Origin: Sipunculus nudus | Lineage: Eukaryota; Annelida; Sipuncula; Golfingiida; Sipunculidae | Length of the DNA stretch: 64,000 bases | Reading direction: 5' to 3' | Assembly (NCBI GenBank): GCA_026874595.1 | Contig: CM049311.1 | Span: 57,682,453-57,746,452 of the forward strand | Shown: positions 12,301 through 27,300 of the stretch, in pieces | Layout: each line of letters starts with the position of its first letter | Position numbering within the stretch: the first letter of the stretch is position 1 | Program-made: the position numbers and the translations under genes | The notes under the pieces: generated by a model | Databases searched by the model: none | What the model saw: the letters and a program-made list of their open reading frames with translations, nothing else | Told to the model about the DNA's origin: nothing

Positions 12301-15300
12301 ACTGGCAAAACTGTAAATGACATTTTTCGCCTTAATATTAAAAGAGTTTACTGATAGTAATGGAGATAGGCGATCTCCGGATGTATATATTTCCAAGATA
12401 CTGGAGCTCTGTATCATTTTTTTTAAATTATTCTTTGAGGTCCTTATAAGCCCCATGGCTTACGATTATAGGTCAGAGTGACCAAGTAATTTCAGGTTAT
12501 TGACCTCCATGGATGTTCAGCTAGATGCTTATAGGGTCAGAGGTTACAAATTGAGTAGGATTTATTAATTATGGTCCTGACTTGTAATTACAAAAAAAAT
12601 CATTTAAGGTATTTACATGTTTGAAAAATATTATGTAAATATGAATAAATTTTCGGTTCCTGGTTTTAAATTTCTGAAAAAAAAAGAATTTTCGGAAATT
12701 TTGCATTCAGAAAAAACAGCACTCTATAGTATGTGCCCTCTGTGTGAGGTTCTGTTAGATCTAGGTTTAATTGATTTATAATCAATCATCGGTCGTTTTT
12801 GTTTTACTATCATGGATTATGATTTAAAAACCAATTCCTACAACTATATTATATTTACCCCAATTCAACCATGTGGATGAAGTTCAAGATCATCAGTTTT
12901 TAAACACACCCAAGTTTTTTGTTGAAACAATTGTTGTATCATATTTGAGGGAGGTATGTGCTCTCTGTGTGAGGTCTGGTTAGAACTAGATATTGGTTGA
13001 GGTATGTGCTCTCTGTGCGAGTTCTGGCTAGATCTAGGCCACACATCTGTCAATCACTAAAGGGTGTGTCAGGGTCAGCCCTATCACTGCACACTGCCAC
13101 TTTTAGTACACAGCTTCCTCAGTTCTGTTGTTTTGGTAATTAACTTATTACGTTTATGTTGACAATTCATAATGTCACCTGATTCATCTTTTCACAAATG
13201 TATTCAGTAAATAACCTAACAGTACTCTTATTTCTACAAAAAAAAACCCATTCCTTCCCTGTGAATGGTGGTTTTGTTAGTAAACTGTTGTGAGCTTTTC
13301 TGTATTAATGAAAATTTTCTCTGTTAAAGTTTATACGCCAGAGTAAGCCAACCGAAAATTTTCCCTTATTGGGCCTTTTATCACCCAAACCTGCCTCGTT
13401 CCCGTGTACCTAGGTCACACTTCCGTTTCCTGTAATCACTTTTTTTGATGGCGGAATGAAGTGGACTGGGAGGGAGCGTTGTTTGTAATACAGAAAAGCT
13501 CACAACAGTTTACTAACAAAACCACCATTCAAAGGGAGGGAATGGGGGGTTTTATTACGTAAACATAATTGTGAGCTGTTTCTGTATTAATGAGAATATA
13601 ATAGATAAACCTTGGGGAGGGGATACCTACCTGGAACGATGGAATGAGGAGAACACCACAGCAGTGATGGAGCAGCCGAAGACGGCATTGCTGGAACTGA
13701 TGCAGGAGGAGAGGATGGACTGGAGAATTGGAGGACCTCACCCCAGTAATCACAGGGCCCAAGGAAGAAAGGCCCGAAGCTTGTAAATTGACATCCTTGA
13801 GATATAAGCGGGTGAATGTAGAAGGCAACTTCCAATAGCCTTCTTGACCAGTTGGTTTGGGGATATCCCTGATAAATGGCCCAATGATGTAGAAAGGGCC
13901 CTGATGTCATGAGCTTTGACGTGAAGCTGGTCTAAGGTTGATGGAGAAGCTGATTCATATGCTGAGATAATGGTAGCATTTAGCCATGCACTAATGGTGA
14001 TAGGGCTAATTTTTTTGTTTGAACTGGAGACTTTAGTTGAAATAAACAACTTTGTGCGCCCCCCCCCCCCTTTTAGAATGAGTAGCTTTAAGAGAGTAAC
14101 GTAAAGCACAAACAGGGCAATGTTAGCCCCGTAACAGTACTGTCCGTGAGGGAGGGCCGGAACGTGCCAGGTTAACATAGGATCATCGAATGACGGTTCT
14201 TCTTATAAATTCCGTACGGAAAAGTAAGGTGGCCGATGAATCGTTGGCCGCAATGTTGTGTAAATTGCGAGTCGGCCACTAGGGCATGAAGGTCAGAGCG
14301 GCGACCAGCAGATGCAATAGCAAAGAGGAAACCGTGTCCCTAGACAAATGTAGAAGATGCGCCGACCGAAGCGGTACCTAAGGGGTTCCGCGGAGGTGAT
14401 GTAAGACAACATCCAGATGCCAGGAAGAAGGGACATAGCGAGGACGAGAAGGGCGGGCATGTACCGCCATGATAAATCCGTCACCAACGGATGATGGAGG
14501 ACACGATCGTGACTATGTCCCTTCTCCCCATGAAGCGGGATCTTATGAATCCCGTGGCGCCGGAATGACCAGAGGCTGGAAAAAAAAGAAGCCGCGGTCG
14601 CCCAGAAGCAGGATTGAGCCGAGAAGCCACAAGAACCGGCCCGCAGGTGGCACAGCAGCCAAAGTCTGAAACAAAGATGTGGACGGCCGGCCAGGGATCG
14701 CAGAACAGCCCGCCAGAGCAGCCTGAATCACAGGAAGCAAGGGTGGCTGAAATAAAGTGGAAGCAGGTGAAACAAGTGGGGTGAGAATCCCAAGTGGGGA
14801 TTAATTAACCACAATTAGCACAATAAGAGGGGTCTCCATGGCGGGAAGGGAAAAAGAATCCCTACTTACAGTTCAGTTGGCAAACCCAACTGTATAAACC
14901 AAAACAGTGGACGAATCGCGCATAGTGATTACATGTCCATCATGGCGGATGCCAGAAGAAAAAAGTGATTACAGGAAACAGAAGTGTGACCTAGATACAC
15001 AGGAACGAGGCTGGTTTGGGCGATTTTAAATTCTCATTAATACAGAAACAGCTCACAATTATGTTTACGTAATAAAAACAATAGTTTTAGGGTTAACAAA
15101 TGATGTTTCTACCTTAATGGGCACTCTTAGCTCACAGAATACAGTTTACATTCACTGTAAATCTAGGTATTGTTGGAGGTACACCATGTGCTCTTTATGT
15201 GAGGTGTGGTTAGATCCTGGTACTATTTCAACTCATGACTTACCTGCAGTAGGACCAAATTTTTATCATACTCTTGGGCAGCAGGGACCAGTCCTTGCAA

Positions 15301-18300
15301 CTTTTCCATAGGGGTAATTCCAGTCTTGCGTGCCCTGGCAGCATCTAGCATCCATTCCACAGAGATCGCGTCACCGTGGCAAGGAATGGCATAAAGAGAT
15401 TCTCCATCAGGCTTTTCAGGTACAAATTTGTGTAAGTGATCCATGACAGAAAGTGTTCCTGTGACAGAGGACAGGTTCACCTCGTGTACACCAAGCGTTA
15501 CCTGAAAAGCATCCACACATTATTGGAAAAATTTCTATCAACTGGAAAGACCCTGCTTTGTGAAACCTTAGGCATTAGCGTGAGTAACTGGTATGCCTAC
15601 ATTCAAGAGCAGGTATAACAAGGGACCCATGGGTCACGGCGCTCAGCAGAAGTTTGAATTTTTTGCAAATGCAAAATATACAAAATATTTAATTGTAATG
15701 ATTTTCACATATATATAAGCATATGAGAAGCTAAGAGGAAAAGGGCCCTTCTACTTGGTTACAGTAAAGTTCTTAATATATGATTGCAAAACTAATACTC
15801 TGACAAGACTGTCATGAAGAAAAACATTAAAAATTTTGAGATACTGTGATGCATATGAAAAATTTACAGATAGACAATCAAGTGGACAGAATGGACTGAT
15901 ACCTTTATTTCACTTTCAAGGAAATAATGCATTTAAGTTTTTATCAAAGCCTTTCTTTTTAGTTTATCCATTTTTTCCATTAATAGATTTTATCTGATTC
16001 AATTTTTTTATTTACAAGTAATTCCTATATTTCCTGATTTTTTAACAAGGCCTACAGGCCTAATGCTAACCTATGCATTGAGAAATACACCAGGTATAAT
16101 GCTTCAATCCTGGACCATTACTTTTCATGTATATGAACAATGCAAGTACTAAACATTTTGAATAACAAGGGACCTATGGGTCACGACGCTCAGCTGTTAT
16201 ATATGATAAAAAAATATTATTTAGAAATGAGGCACATGCTGGTTTTGTGTGGTAATAAATATAAGCTGTATTATGAGTTGTTGTTGTTTAGCTTATGTAT
16301 GATTTTGATAGTACCTTTGGAGACAGGGAAGAGGATTGATTTCATTTATTTTATTAACAAATGGAGTACTACTGTCACACAGATTTTGACTTGGCCATAT
16401 AACTTATATGCAGAACATATAATATAAGAGTTTAACTATTAATTTAAAAAATTACAAATATTGTCCCAAATATAATTTTTATTAAAAATAATAAGAGAAT
16501 CATATGATTTTTTAAAATGAAATATAACTGATATGATTATTAAAATAATATTAAAGAATATATTCATGAATGCATTCATGAATACATTTTGAAAGTATTT
16601 GCACAAGTATTCATATACTTTCATTTTTACCTGAATTCCCATTCTTTATGCAAGAAATTTTATAATGGAGTACACAATCATATTCGTATTTAAATACAAT
16701 TACAAAGTATTCGCACCATGTCTGGTATTTATTCAGTTTTCACCAAACAATGATGTTGATAATCCAGAATATACAAAATTCACACATTTAAATAATGATC
16801 ATAAGTACCTGGTTTTATGGCTTTTATTTATATTAAAAAATAACTGTAAAAAATTCATTTTGGACTAATTTCACATCAATATACACACTAGACACAGTAG
16901 GAATCTAGATTTATATTATCAACTGCATCTTTGTCTATCATTAATTTCCTTCATATAATCCTTAATGATTAGTAATGAATAATATGATTTACTTCTTTAT
17001 CATTAAAAATGAACTGAAAAATGCCATAGGTGACTGCATGGTGTTATTTGGAATATGTGACATTCTACCCATCGATACAAGATTCTTATATCATCAGTAA
17101 CTGCAAGTTAATTTCCTGTTATTATAAACTAACAAATTCCTTTTCTATTTTTCTTTAATTTGTTATTTAAAACCAATAAATTTATTAATTTATTGTTTAT
17201 TGTTATATTGTTGGTTAAAACTACTAGATGAGTTGGGCTGAACACCTGGATCAACTGTGGCTGGCCATAAGCTGCCTGGATTCTCCCCTCAAGCGTGCAT
17301 AATTTGATGAAAGGTCAACAAGGTCAACATACAGGTGACTCAAGAGGGGCTGGAGAGAGCCAAAGTCTGACAGGGTCTCATAAAAAACATTAATAAAAGC
17401 TACAATATTTGGCAAATTTCTTTCAGCTTTCTAAACTAAAAAGCTGAAATCCTTATGTGTGCATGATATGAAAATTATATCAACAGTGCTCACGGGAAAC
17501 AAACGTGCCATGGTCACAGTTGGGCAAAATTTAAGGTACTAATTTTATATTTATACTAATAACTTATAAAATTTGAAAAATTCAGAACTAATTTTGGGTA
17601 TTCAATTGAATCTTGATTAAATAATGTTACATCCCTGACAAAAAAGATCTCTAGCTTCAGCAATGCCCTTGTTAAGGGAGTAAATATATTTCTTGATTTT
17701 TTAAAAAGTACATTATGTTTGGGCCCATAACTTAAAAAAAATACCCAATACTGACATCATTTCTGGCATGTGCATAGTGAATGTATAGAAAAATATGTAT
17801 TTTATATATGATCAAAGTCAGATCAGTGGTTTTGATATTAGGCAGTCTTACAGTGTAACAATAGGTTTTTAATTGAAAAATGAAGTTTTTCATTGATATC
17901 TCAAAGGAATTAAGTCCTAGTGACCAAATTCTTGGCATGGTAGGGGATTTTGGAGAAATCTAACTGTATGCCAAATTTAAGGAACTTAGAGCTGAAGCTC
18001 GGGAGCTGAGCTCTAGCAAACTGCATAACACTAGCAATATAGGACATGGTGCTTGAAGACTTGAATAAAATCTACAGTTTTTGATCAAATGGTTTAAAAT
18101 TTTTGGTGTTAACAGTTGAAATGCTAACAAAAACATGCTGTGAAAATTAAATCCACAGCAGTTACAGCAAAAAAACGTGCCATGGTCAAAGTTGGGCAAA
18201 ATTTAAGGTACCAATTTTTTATTTTTGCTAATATTTTTAAAAATTTAAAAGATTTTGATCTAATTTTGGGTATACAATTTAATTTTGATTAATAAAAGTA

Positions 18301-21300
18301 ATATTACTGGAAAAAAAGTGCTTAGCTTTAACAAGTTTTGTGTTAAGTGATAAAATTTCTTTCCTGATTATTTACAAAATGCATTATGTTTGGGCCCATA
18401 ACTTTTTTAAATTAAATAATACAGACCTAATTTCTGGCATGTACATAGGAAATATATAGAGGATTATTTATAGGAAATATGAGGAAAAACAGATGAGTGG
18501 TTTTGATATTAGGCAGTCCTAAAGTGTGAAAATAGGTTTTTAATAAAAAATTGAGGTTTTTCCTTAATTTCTCAAAGGAATGAAGTCGCAAAGACCCAGT
18601 TTTCGGCTTGGTAGGAGATCTTGGGGACATCTAACATTATGCTGAATTTTGGATTCCTAGGTCTTACGGTTTCAAAACGTGCCACATCTACGGACGGACG
18701 GACGGACGGACGGACAGACGGACGGACGACGGACAATGGACCACGACTATAGCTCAGATGACTTATAGTCAGCTGAGCTAAAAAACAATTACACGAACAT
18801 CACTGCTGAAATTCTGGCATGGGTGCACACAACACTAAAAAGATTGTAGCTGGCACCACAAGTCTTGTATACAATGAAGCTATCAGAGATATATACATAT
18901 GCCCAATTTCAGACTGATATATCAAACCCTCCTGAGAAAACCCTGGGACACACACTGTACAAAAGTCATTGTAGGAGGCGACACCTGTGTTGTGAGCGAG
19001 AAAGCCACCAAAGACACATAGACAGGTCAAAATAATAGGCCAATACATCAAACTTACCTTGAGTCTGATGCATGGGGCTGACCAGGCTTAGGTGAGAAAG
19101 GCTGTTGCCCCGAGTGAACTGTGACAAATTGCTTGCTCAGGCTACTGCACTGTGTGAACTCATGGCCTGCACCTGGCTAGACTGAGTAAACTTTTGACCA
19201 GTACCTGGCTGCACTGAGTGAACTCTTGACCTGTTGCATAATCTAACACAGTTGGCAGTCTGCCATAGCTATAAATAGAATGCAGCTACTGCACTGAGTT
19301 AACTCCTGACCCATACCTGGCTGCACTGAGTGAACTCTTGACCTGTTGCCTAATCTGATACAGTTGGCAGTCTGCCAAAGCTATAAATAGATCCAGACTG
19401 ACCTCTAGCCTGTATCCAAATCTGAGATAGTAGCCACACAATTGCATAAGCTCATGCAGGTGCCCTGCCCTGAGGGGCTTGACACCAATGAAGTGATCAC
19501 ATGGTGCCCGTGAGGTGTTCACATGTAACCCATGAGGTGATCACATGCCTTGTGCTTGGCTGCACTGATTAGACTCTTGACCTATATCTGGCTGCACTGA
19601 ATGAACTCTTGATCTGTTGCCAAATCTGAAACAGTTGGCAGTTTCTCAACCTTTTTAAAGATACGGATTAATTCTTGGCCTGTTTGTTTATCTGTTTACA
19701 CATACTGAAAGACTTTGGCTAAAATGTTTTTTTTTTTCAATCCGACATATTAATAAACTTTTTATCAAAATATCTAGAATAATAAAAGATGCAGTTCTTT
19801 CATTGTTAAAGGTCCAATAATTCTGCCAAAAATCATTCTAGTAAACTTGAACAAAGGCCACCTAAGAATAATTTTTGTGCAATGTTACAGAAAATATAAT
19901 TGAAACAATAATTTTGTAGAGGAACACTATTGCAGTGCTCAGTTTGAAAAAGACATAATAATGGCCATAAGACAAACTTAAGCTTTTCACTCAACCAAAA
20001 ATCAACAAACTCAGTATATTCTGATATGATTGAAAGAACCATGTCCTAGGATAATTCTTTTGAAAAATTGAAGAATTCAACTTGACAGTTTCATCATTAA
20101 GCTGAAAGAGGCTAAAATTATGAGTTTTTTTGCCCATAAAACAGGTCAATGTAGGTGGCACCACAAAATCTGCAACTTCAAATGAGTCGTGTGATCAACA
20201 TTTGCACAATACCTGGTAATGCTAGCTTCTGTCATTTCTGAGAGTACTATGTCAGTATGCTTACTTGGCCAAATGACTGTTCAAATTTGTGTAACTCCAC
20301 TAAAATTCATCAAATGCAAACCATTTGAACAAACTTGAGAGTGCTTGCCTCTGGGACCATTTCTGTAAAATATTGAACAATTTGGCTGAACCGTTCACAA
20401 GAAGACTTTTAAAGGTTTTTAATGCAGATAGCAAAAAACATAAGCTGAATCCCACAACATTTGAACAAACTTGAATTATCAACATCTAAGGATAATTAAT
20501 GTGTGAGATTTAAGAATTTGGCCCAGTGGTTTTTTAGAAGATGATCTTTGTAGCCACTGAGGTCAAATGGGCTGTTATGGCATATGACTAAATTCAGTTT
20601 CCCATAACTCAGCAAAAGTCACTGAACTGAGACCATTTGAACAAACTTCAGAAAGCACTACCCTAGGATCATTTCTGTGCGATATTAAAAAATTTGGCCA
20701 AATGGTTTCTGAGAAGAAGTTTTTTGTAGCCGTCAGTATGATAAGGGCACTGATGACCCCTGTTCAAAAAATGCAGATCGGGTGGCGCCACCAATACCAA
20801 AAATCACCAAACTTAAACCATTCGAACAAACTTGAGAGAGATTGTTCCAGGGATCATTTCTGTGAAATATTGGACAATTTGGCTGAACAGTTTCGGAGAA
20901 GAAGATTTCAAAGCTTTTTTAGCTTTTTCTCTATAAAATCTAAGAAAATGCAGTTAGCCAAAAATAAGCAAAATCCGATAGAGTTTTTTAGATGACTAAT
21001 TTTTTGCAGAAAATTTCTTGATGCTACCTCTTGCCATTTTCAAGATTGTATGGTTAACGTACAAACGACGGACAACGGACAACAACACACCATCGCATAA
21101 GCTCACAGGTTCGCTAAAAATGCAGTTAGCCAAAAAATAAGCAAAATCTGATATAATTTTTTAGATGACTAATTTTTTGCATAAAATTTTGTGATGCTAA
21201 CTCTTGCCATTTTCAAGATAGTATGGTTAACGTACAGACGACGGCACACCATTGCATAAGCTCACAGGTTAGCTAAAAACTGCATAATGTTTTGGCCCAT

Positions 21301-24300
21301 AAGTTCAAAATATTACACAATACTGACCTAATTTTTGGTATGTTCATAGAAAATTCATTGAACAAAACTAAATGATCAAAAACAGATCAGTGGTTTTGAT
21401 ATTAAGTTGCCTTGAATTGTAACAATGGCTTTTTTTATGGAAAACGTAGGTTTTTCCTAAATATCTTGTGACCCTAGTGACCCAATTTTTTTGGTATGGT
21501 AGGAGATATCTAACTCAGTAACTGTATGATTAATTTGGATTCATAGGTCTAACTGTTTCAAAACTTGCCCTATTAACAGATGGACGGCAGGACGAACTGA
21601 CAAAGGACCTTGACTATAGCTCAGACGACTTATAGTCAGCTGAGCTAAAAGGCCAATCACAGAAATACAACAATCAAGGACTACTGAATATTTTCATTCC
21701 TAAGCCATACCTCACACTGCGGCTTCAGACAGATGATTGTGTTGAAGTCATCATCAATGTATGGATGTTAATAGATAATATAAATTCCTTTCTGCTTGTT
21801 ATTTCTCATCATTTAAATGTTCACTTTCAAATAATATTAATGAAATAGTAACATCAAGGCGATTAAACATAGCCTGCCCTTGTTGAAACAAAATGACCAG
21901 ATTGTTTAGATGTCACAGCAGGGCCTATTCTGTGACGCTGTTTCCATGCATTATTTGGTCAGTTCGGCACCTTGGGTTCAAAGAGGTTGGGCAGAAGGAT
22001 TATTTCATAGATCTCAAGCATTTCATGACAGCTTTGTATGTTAGTAAATTTTTTCCCAATTACCTAGATTTATCTTCTTTAAGCTGGGTTTTTTTTATGA
22101 CTTTGCATGTATGTCATGCACAATGAAGGACTGAAAGCAATGCCATTCCATGTCAGGGAAGGGCTGACTAAGGTAATTTGCACAAGGTGACTGGCATGTT
22201 GATGTCTAAGATCATCTGGTCCCATCTTCCAAATAAATCCAATTATACATATATTTATTTAAATATTTAAAATATTTTTATCATAACTGGGGTTGATTTC
22301 ATTGAATAGTTCATTTATCACTATCCTTCTTATTCCTCTATACCTGCACAGGAAATCTCAAACTCCAGTCATTCATACAATTCTTGGCTTTTTCTTGCAT
22401 TTGCAAACAAACACAAATGTAACTGTCTGCAAATCAGCATGAGCTAAGATAATTGCTCAGAAAGAAGGCAATTGTTTACAAGAGAGTATAAATTTAAGTG
22501 AAGTTAAGTGAACATAAGGTTTATATAACTGCTTTGATTCCCACAGAAACAGCACTACTTTTTATTAACCCTGTTGGGTGGGCAGATCTTGGCAGGTCCT
22601 TCTTTCCTGTTGAGAGAGCATGATTTATACAATATTTATGGAAGCCCACTAGCATTCTTCTAATCTGTTTCAGATATTCGGTATCATATTCTCTTTTTAT
22701 ATTATCAAACTTTCTATCAACTTTTCACCAATTTATCGTCTTTGAATTTATATAATCAAGAATCAGCCAACAATCCCAGAACACTTGAATGGTTCCAGTC
22801 AGCATGTATTCATGCACTTGAAGTCCAGGTGCAGTTTAAAACTTAAAAGAGGGTTTTTCCAGATCATCTTTAGCTCAGAGCTTCACAGACAGGGTACGGG
22901 TAAGTGTGGGTGCAGCTTGTAATAGACATGCAGCTTAAGATAGAGAATTTACAGTACATGGACAGTGGCTAGGTGCAAGTGATCTATGACAGTCTAGTGA
23001 TGACTGGACCTGTGATCTTAAAGATGAGGCCAGGATCCCGTGCTTGGGCAGGCTTGCCCTTATCGTGATTTATAACAGGATTTATATTTCTTGTTATACA
23101 GGGTAATATGTGCATCCTGTTCTTGGGCAATAATTATTCACTAGTATTAGGGAGCCTTTGTTCTTACATGCAGAGCTGACCATAGATGCAACAATTGAGT
23201 TTATGATCTGTGACACTCACACTTCAGGACTGTAACTGATAATTGCACAAATGGAGGTATATGTGGTCTCAGACTATTTTCTAGCTTTATACAAACTTGT
23301 CATTGTCTGCACTCACCATATCACTCTTGAGCTTCATTTCCTCAGAATGGGCGTGATCTATATTATCAGTTACACAGTCTTTATAATTCTTTCTGAAATG
23401 AGGAATATACTGCTGAATCAACCTCTGGACGATGATTTTCATCCTGCGTTTCTGATTGGTCACATCATCAGCTGATGGGAGGAAAGTCCTGAGAGGTAAA
23501 GATGCTGCTGGGATATTGGTATCTTCAGTATCCAGATGTCTGAAGGAGATACGGTTCTTCACTGCACAGGCTATCGCCCATGTTATGGTGTGCACAGTCC
23601 TTCCCATTACTTTCCGATTACTGACATCTTTTTCCACCAGGTCCCAACACAATGAATAACCAGGAACTGAAAGTCACAAAAATGTTACTTTCAAAACTTA
23701 AAAGTGAACACTTGAGAGGTTCCAACAGTGGTTTATTGCAATCATACGGCTGGATATCAAATACTGACTGTGATTCTCCAATCTGACATGATGCTGAGTA
23801 AATCATCCGTAAAATCAGATTACAATCAGTGCTCTGTTAATGGCTGGATGGATGAGAGACAGAAAGTAACAAGGACATAAGTGTAGCTAATATATATTGG
23901 AGAAGTCTGAGTTAAAACAAAGATCTTATTGTCACTTAGTTCAAGGAATCACAGATCATTTATCAAGCTCAATATGGACATAAAAAATATATTTTGTTCT
24001 GAGCCTTATGGCCCTTAACATTAATGTTTTTTATTTGTGCCATGACAGTCATAATTACCAGCTGCCAAAAACAGAGGTAAACAGACCAATACTGATCACT
24101 GTATCTGATTAGCCCTCTGAGCTAAATATCTATTATTGTCATATGATTTTGACACTGCAGAAGAGATTTGTACCTACATTTCTTCACAACATCTGGTGTG
24201 TCCTTGGCTGCCTTGTCAGCCTTCTTTTTGGTCCTGTGTCCCCTACCAGTGGGTTCTGGTGTCTCTGATAGGGGTGGTGGATCTGGTGGTGCCTTAAGTT

Positions 24301-27300
24301 CCTCCTGAAACACAAGACAGGTAGCATTTCATATGTGTGTATGTAGTATATCTGATTATGTTGCATATGCAGCTAGGAATCTCACACATTCATACATTCT
24401 CTCAGAGCAGTTCAATATATGTGTATGCAGAAAATATACATACATACATATGCAACACATTTCAATCACTCAGGGCAATGCATATGCATAGTAACAGACA
24501 GGAAATTTTCCAAACTTTGACAGGGTGATGGGGTATTCAGTGATAGGGTACTCCTCAGGCAGATAACTTCTCTACTCGTGCAACTACATACCTTAAGCCT
24601 GTTTTTGCTGCATATATATATATACTGCATATGTATAGATATTAATGGAATCGCTGGTGACCATTTTCTAGCTGCATTATAAATACAAACTGCAAACACA
24701 GATGTACCACATACACATATACAACATTCTAGCATAATGCATCTAAAGCTGAAATATTTGAGCTACAAAAGAAATAAATAAATATTTCTTCTCAGATATA
24801 AATATGATAATTGTTTTAAAAAATTATCTTAAATAATTAAGGCAAAAAATAATATAACAGTACTATAAAAAGGTGCATCATAAAACATTTTCTCAAATAT
24901 TTAATTATTTCATTGAATTATTGTGTTGATTTCTATCCTGAAAATTGATACATGATTCATTCACTACAATATGAGGATTCATTCTTTACAAACTGTAAAT
25001 AAATGATTCTCCCAAAAAATAGGAACTCCTTGTCTATATGAAAAAATATGTATTAAAATCAGATCCTAACAAAAAAAGAACAACAGCAACACAAATGTGC
25101 ATAATACGCCCTTCTTATACCTTGGGACATCTGAAATATGCATAACTTTTGCCGAGTATTCAATTCAGGTATTAAGTTCCATTGATTAATATTTATAATG
25201 AGTTTCAGGAATATTCTTCAGCTTTTTGGTAAGTCATCACAGCACAACAAAGTCTGGTGACCTCTGACCTCAGTAAATATGCATGGATTTTGCCTGGAAT
25301 TGAACTTATTTTATAGTGATATTATATTGCCATTATTGGTCAATATTTCTGTTCAGTTTCATCAAAATCCATCACATTCCTGATACCACAAAATAGCCTC
25401 CTGACCTCTAACCCCATTAAATATGTGTGGATTTTGCCTATAATCTAATTCAGGCAAGATAACCTATTGGAAAGTAGTTATGGTGAGTCTTTTGAAAATC
25501 TGTCTAAGCCCTGTTAAGTGACCCCAGTGACACTTAAAGTTAGCAGGCAGCCAGATGGATGGCTAGACAGATGGACAGACTGTTGGTTTACCATTATACA
25601 TTCCATCACAAAACAGACATATAAAAATTATATGTGGATTGATGGTAATGAAATCATGAAAGTTGCATTCCAGTAGGTGTTAGTAAACATTACAACTTCA
25701 ATATGTAGATTTTATTATATCTTTAATCATGAACGTTCCATTTTGGCAGGACAATAACTTTCAGTTACATTTTTAGAAAATTTTATCATAAAGGAACATC
25801 ATACCTCAATTTTCTCCTTCCATTCTTTGACTTCCTGTAATTCCCTGCGCCCTAGTTGGTCAATGTTTTTCCGTGTTCCATGGTACCCAGTACATACTCC
25901 CAAACGGTATAGTGTATAATAAAGCTGGGGAGACATAACAAAAAGTATCATAACAAAGTGTTAATAAACATGTTAGAGACTGAATGGCTTGAGTTTACAC
26001 ATGTATATAACAAGGGACCCATGGGTCACTGTGCTCAGCTGAAGTTGACCTTGAAGGTAAAAATCTAAAATAATATCAAATTGAGATAAAGTGCAAGAAG
26101 AAGAGGTAATATAGGCCATGGTTGGTTTATATGATTGGTATGTATTGATGAGCAAAGAAATGTTGCAATTCATATTTTGTGACCTGACCATGTGTTTCCT
26201 AATGTTGAAACTGAAGCATGTGAGCAGTTTGTGAACAATTGATCTGTCCTATTACCATGATCATTAGCTGGCTTTTTCATTAACTGTTGACATTTCAGTA
26301 GTTTACACATTTGTTTAATTGATCCTATTTTTTTGTATAATATATATCATTAAATATATGTACTTTTTTATTTTATGAAATGTATACAGTTGAAAAATAA
26401 CTAATTAACATCATATATACAGGGCAAACAAAGCCTGATCTCCAATTCTGCTGAGGCAGGAAAATAATGAATAAATGTTTGTATTAGATCCTCATTTTTT
26501 TATCACATCAATTTTTTTTATTATAAATTTATATTTCTATACATTTCGAATATAACATATATATCTGAATATAAAAGTTGATTTATAATTCCCAATTGCA
26601 TCATTATAAATCTCAATCTTGTCAGATAACACCACATCATGCATACAAATTTTTATTTACTTTTTACCACAAAAATATATCTTTTAAATCTGCAAAACAA
26701 TAAATATCTAAAAATAATACTTGATTTAGATTTCACAATTTTAAATTGTGTCTTTATTTATCCATAATGTGCTTCATATTTTATAAATTTAAGCATACTG
26801 ATGGGCTGAATTTTATTTGTTAAAATCATTTAAAAGAAAACTGATTTCTTTAACAAGTGACCCATGGGTCATGATGCTCAGCTGACTGGGAAGAGATTTG
26901 CAAAAGGAAATTTTATCATCTGAATGGAAGAATATAACCATTGAACTGAAGCATCAAACAGATTAACCAACGGGCTGAGATTGTGTCTGTATTAATATAT
27001 CTCAAGAATAGAGAAAAAATGTGTAAACCTAAAAAAAAAATACAGGTGGCTCCACCAGTCTGCAGAAACTAATAAAAACACTTAATGGTCAATATCCATG
27101 CAAAGAAGCATGGTGGTCTCTGGATTAGTTGTTCAGATACTTCAGCTTTTGTATCAGATTTTATTATTCTGAGGGATACTTTGGAGTTCTATAGCTTGAA
27201 GGATATGGGTAACACTACTAACAGAGACCTAATTTCAGGTTTCCACAGACACTTTTCATGGACCTCCTTGCATGACAAGAATTAAGATTAAAGGTCCAGT

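Larger units (their letters stand above)
16045..21280 (+). mobile_element. Family A element (A4), inserted in B3 and split by B4
   Basis: The left piece 16045-16163 starts AACAAGGCCTACAGGCCTAA and stops at ACATTTTGAAT. It resumes at about 18785 with ACAATTACACGAACATCACT, as in uninterrupted A5 (31472-34243). The right terminus CTCACAGGTTCGCTAAAAA at about 21102-21120 is followed by a duplicate of the last 160 bp ending CTCACAGGTTAGCTAAAA at 21280. Confidence 0.75.
15617..21647 (+). mobile_element. Family B element (B3), outermost of a triple nest
   Basis: The left part is 15617-16044, starting AACAAGGGACCCATGGGTCA and ending TTTCCTGATTTTTTAA. The right part is 21281-21647, starting CTGCATAATGTTTTGGCCCA and ending GTCAGCTGAGCTAAAA. 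The two parts are contiguous in intact B2 and B4, so A4 was inserted here. The right part carries a short GACGGCAGGACG tract before the terminus. Confidence 0.75.

Noticed and set aside
23251-23475. Plus-strand open frame
   Set aside because: It is antisense to exon 8 of copy 1, which has splice-site and phase support.
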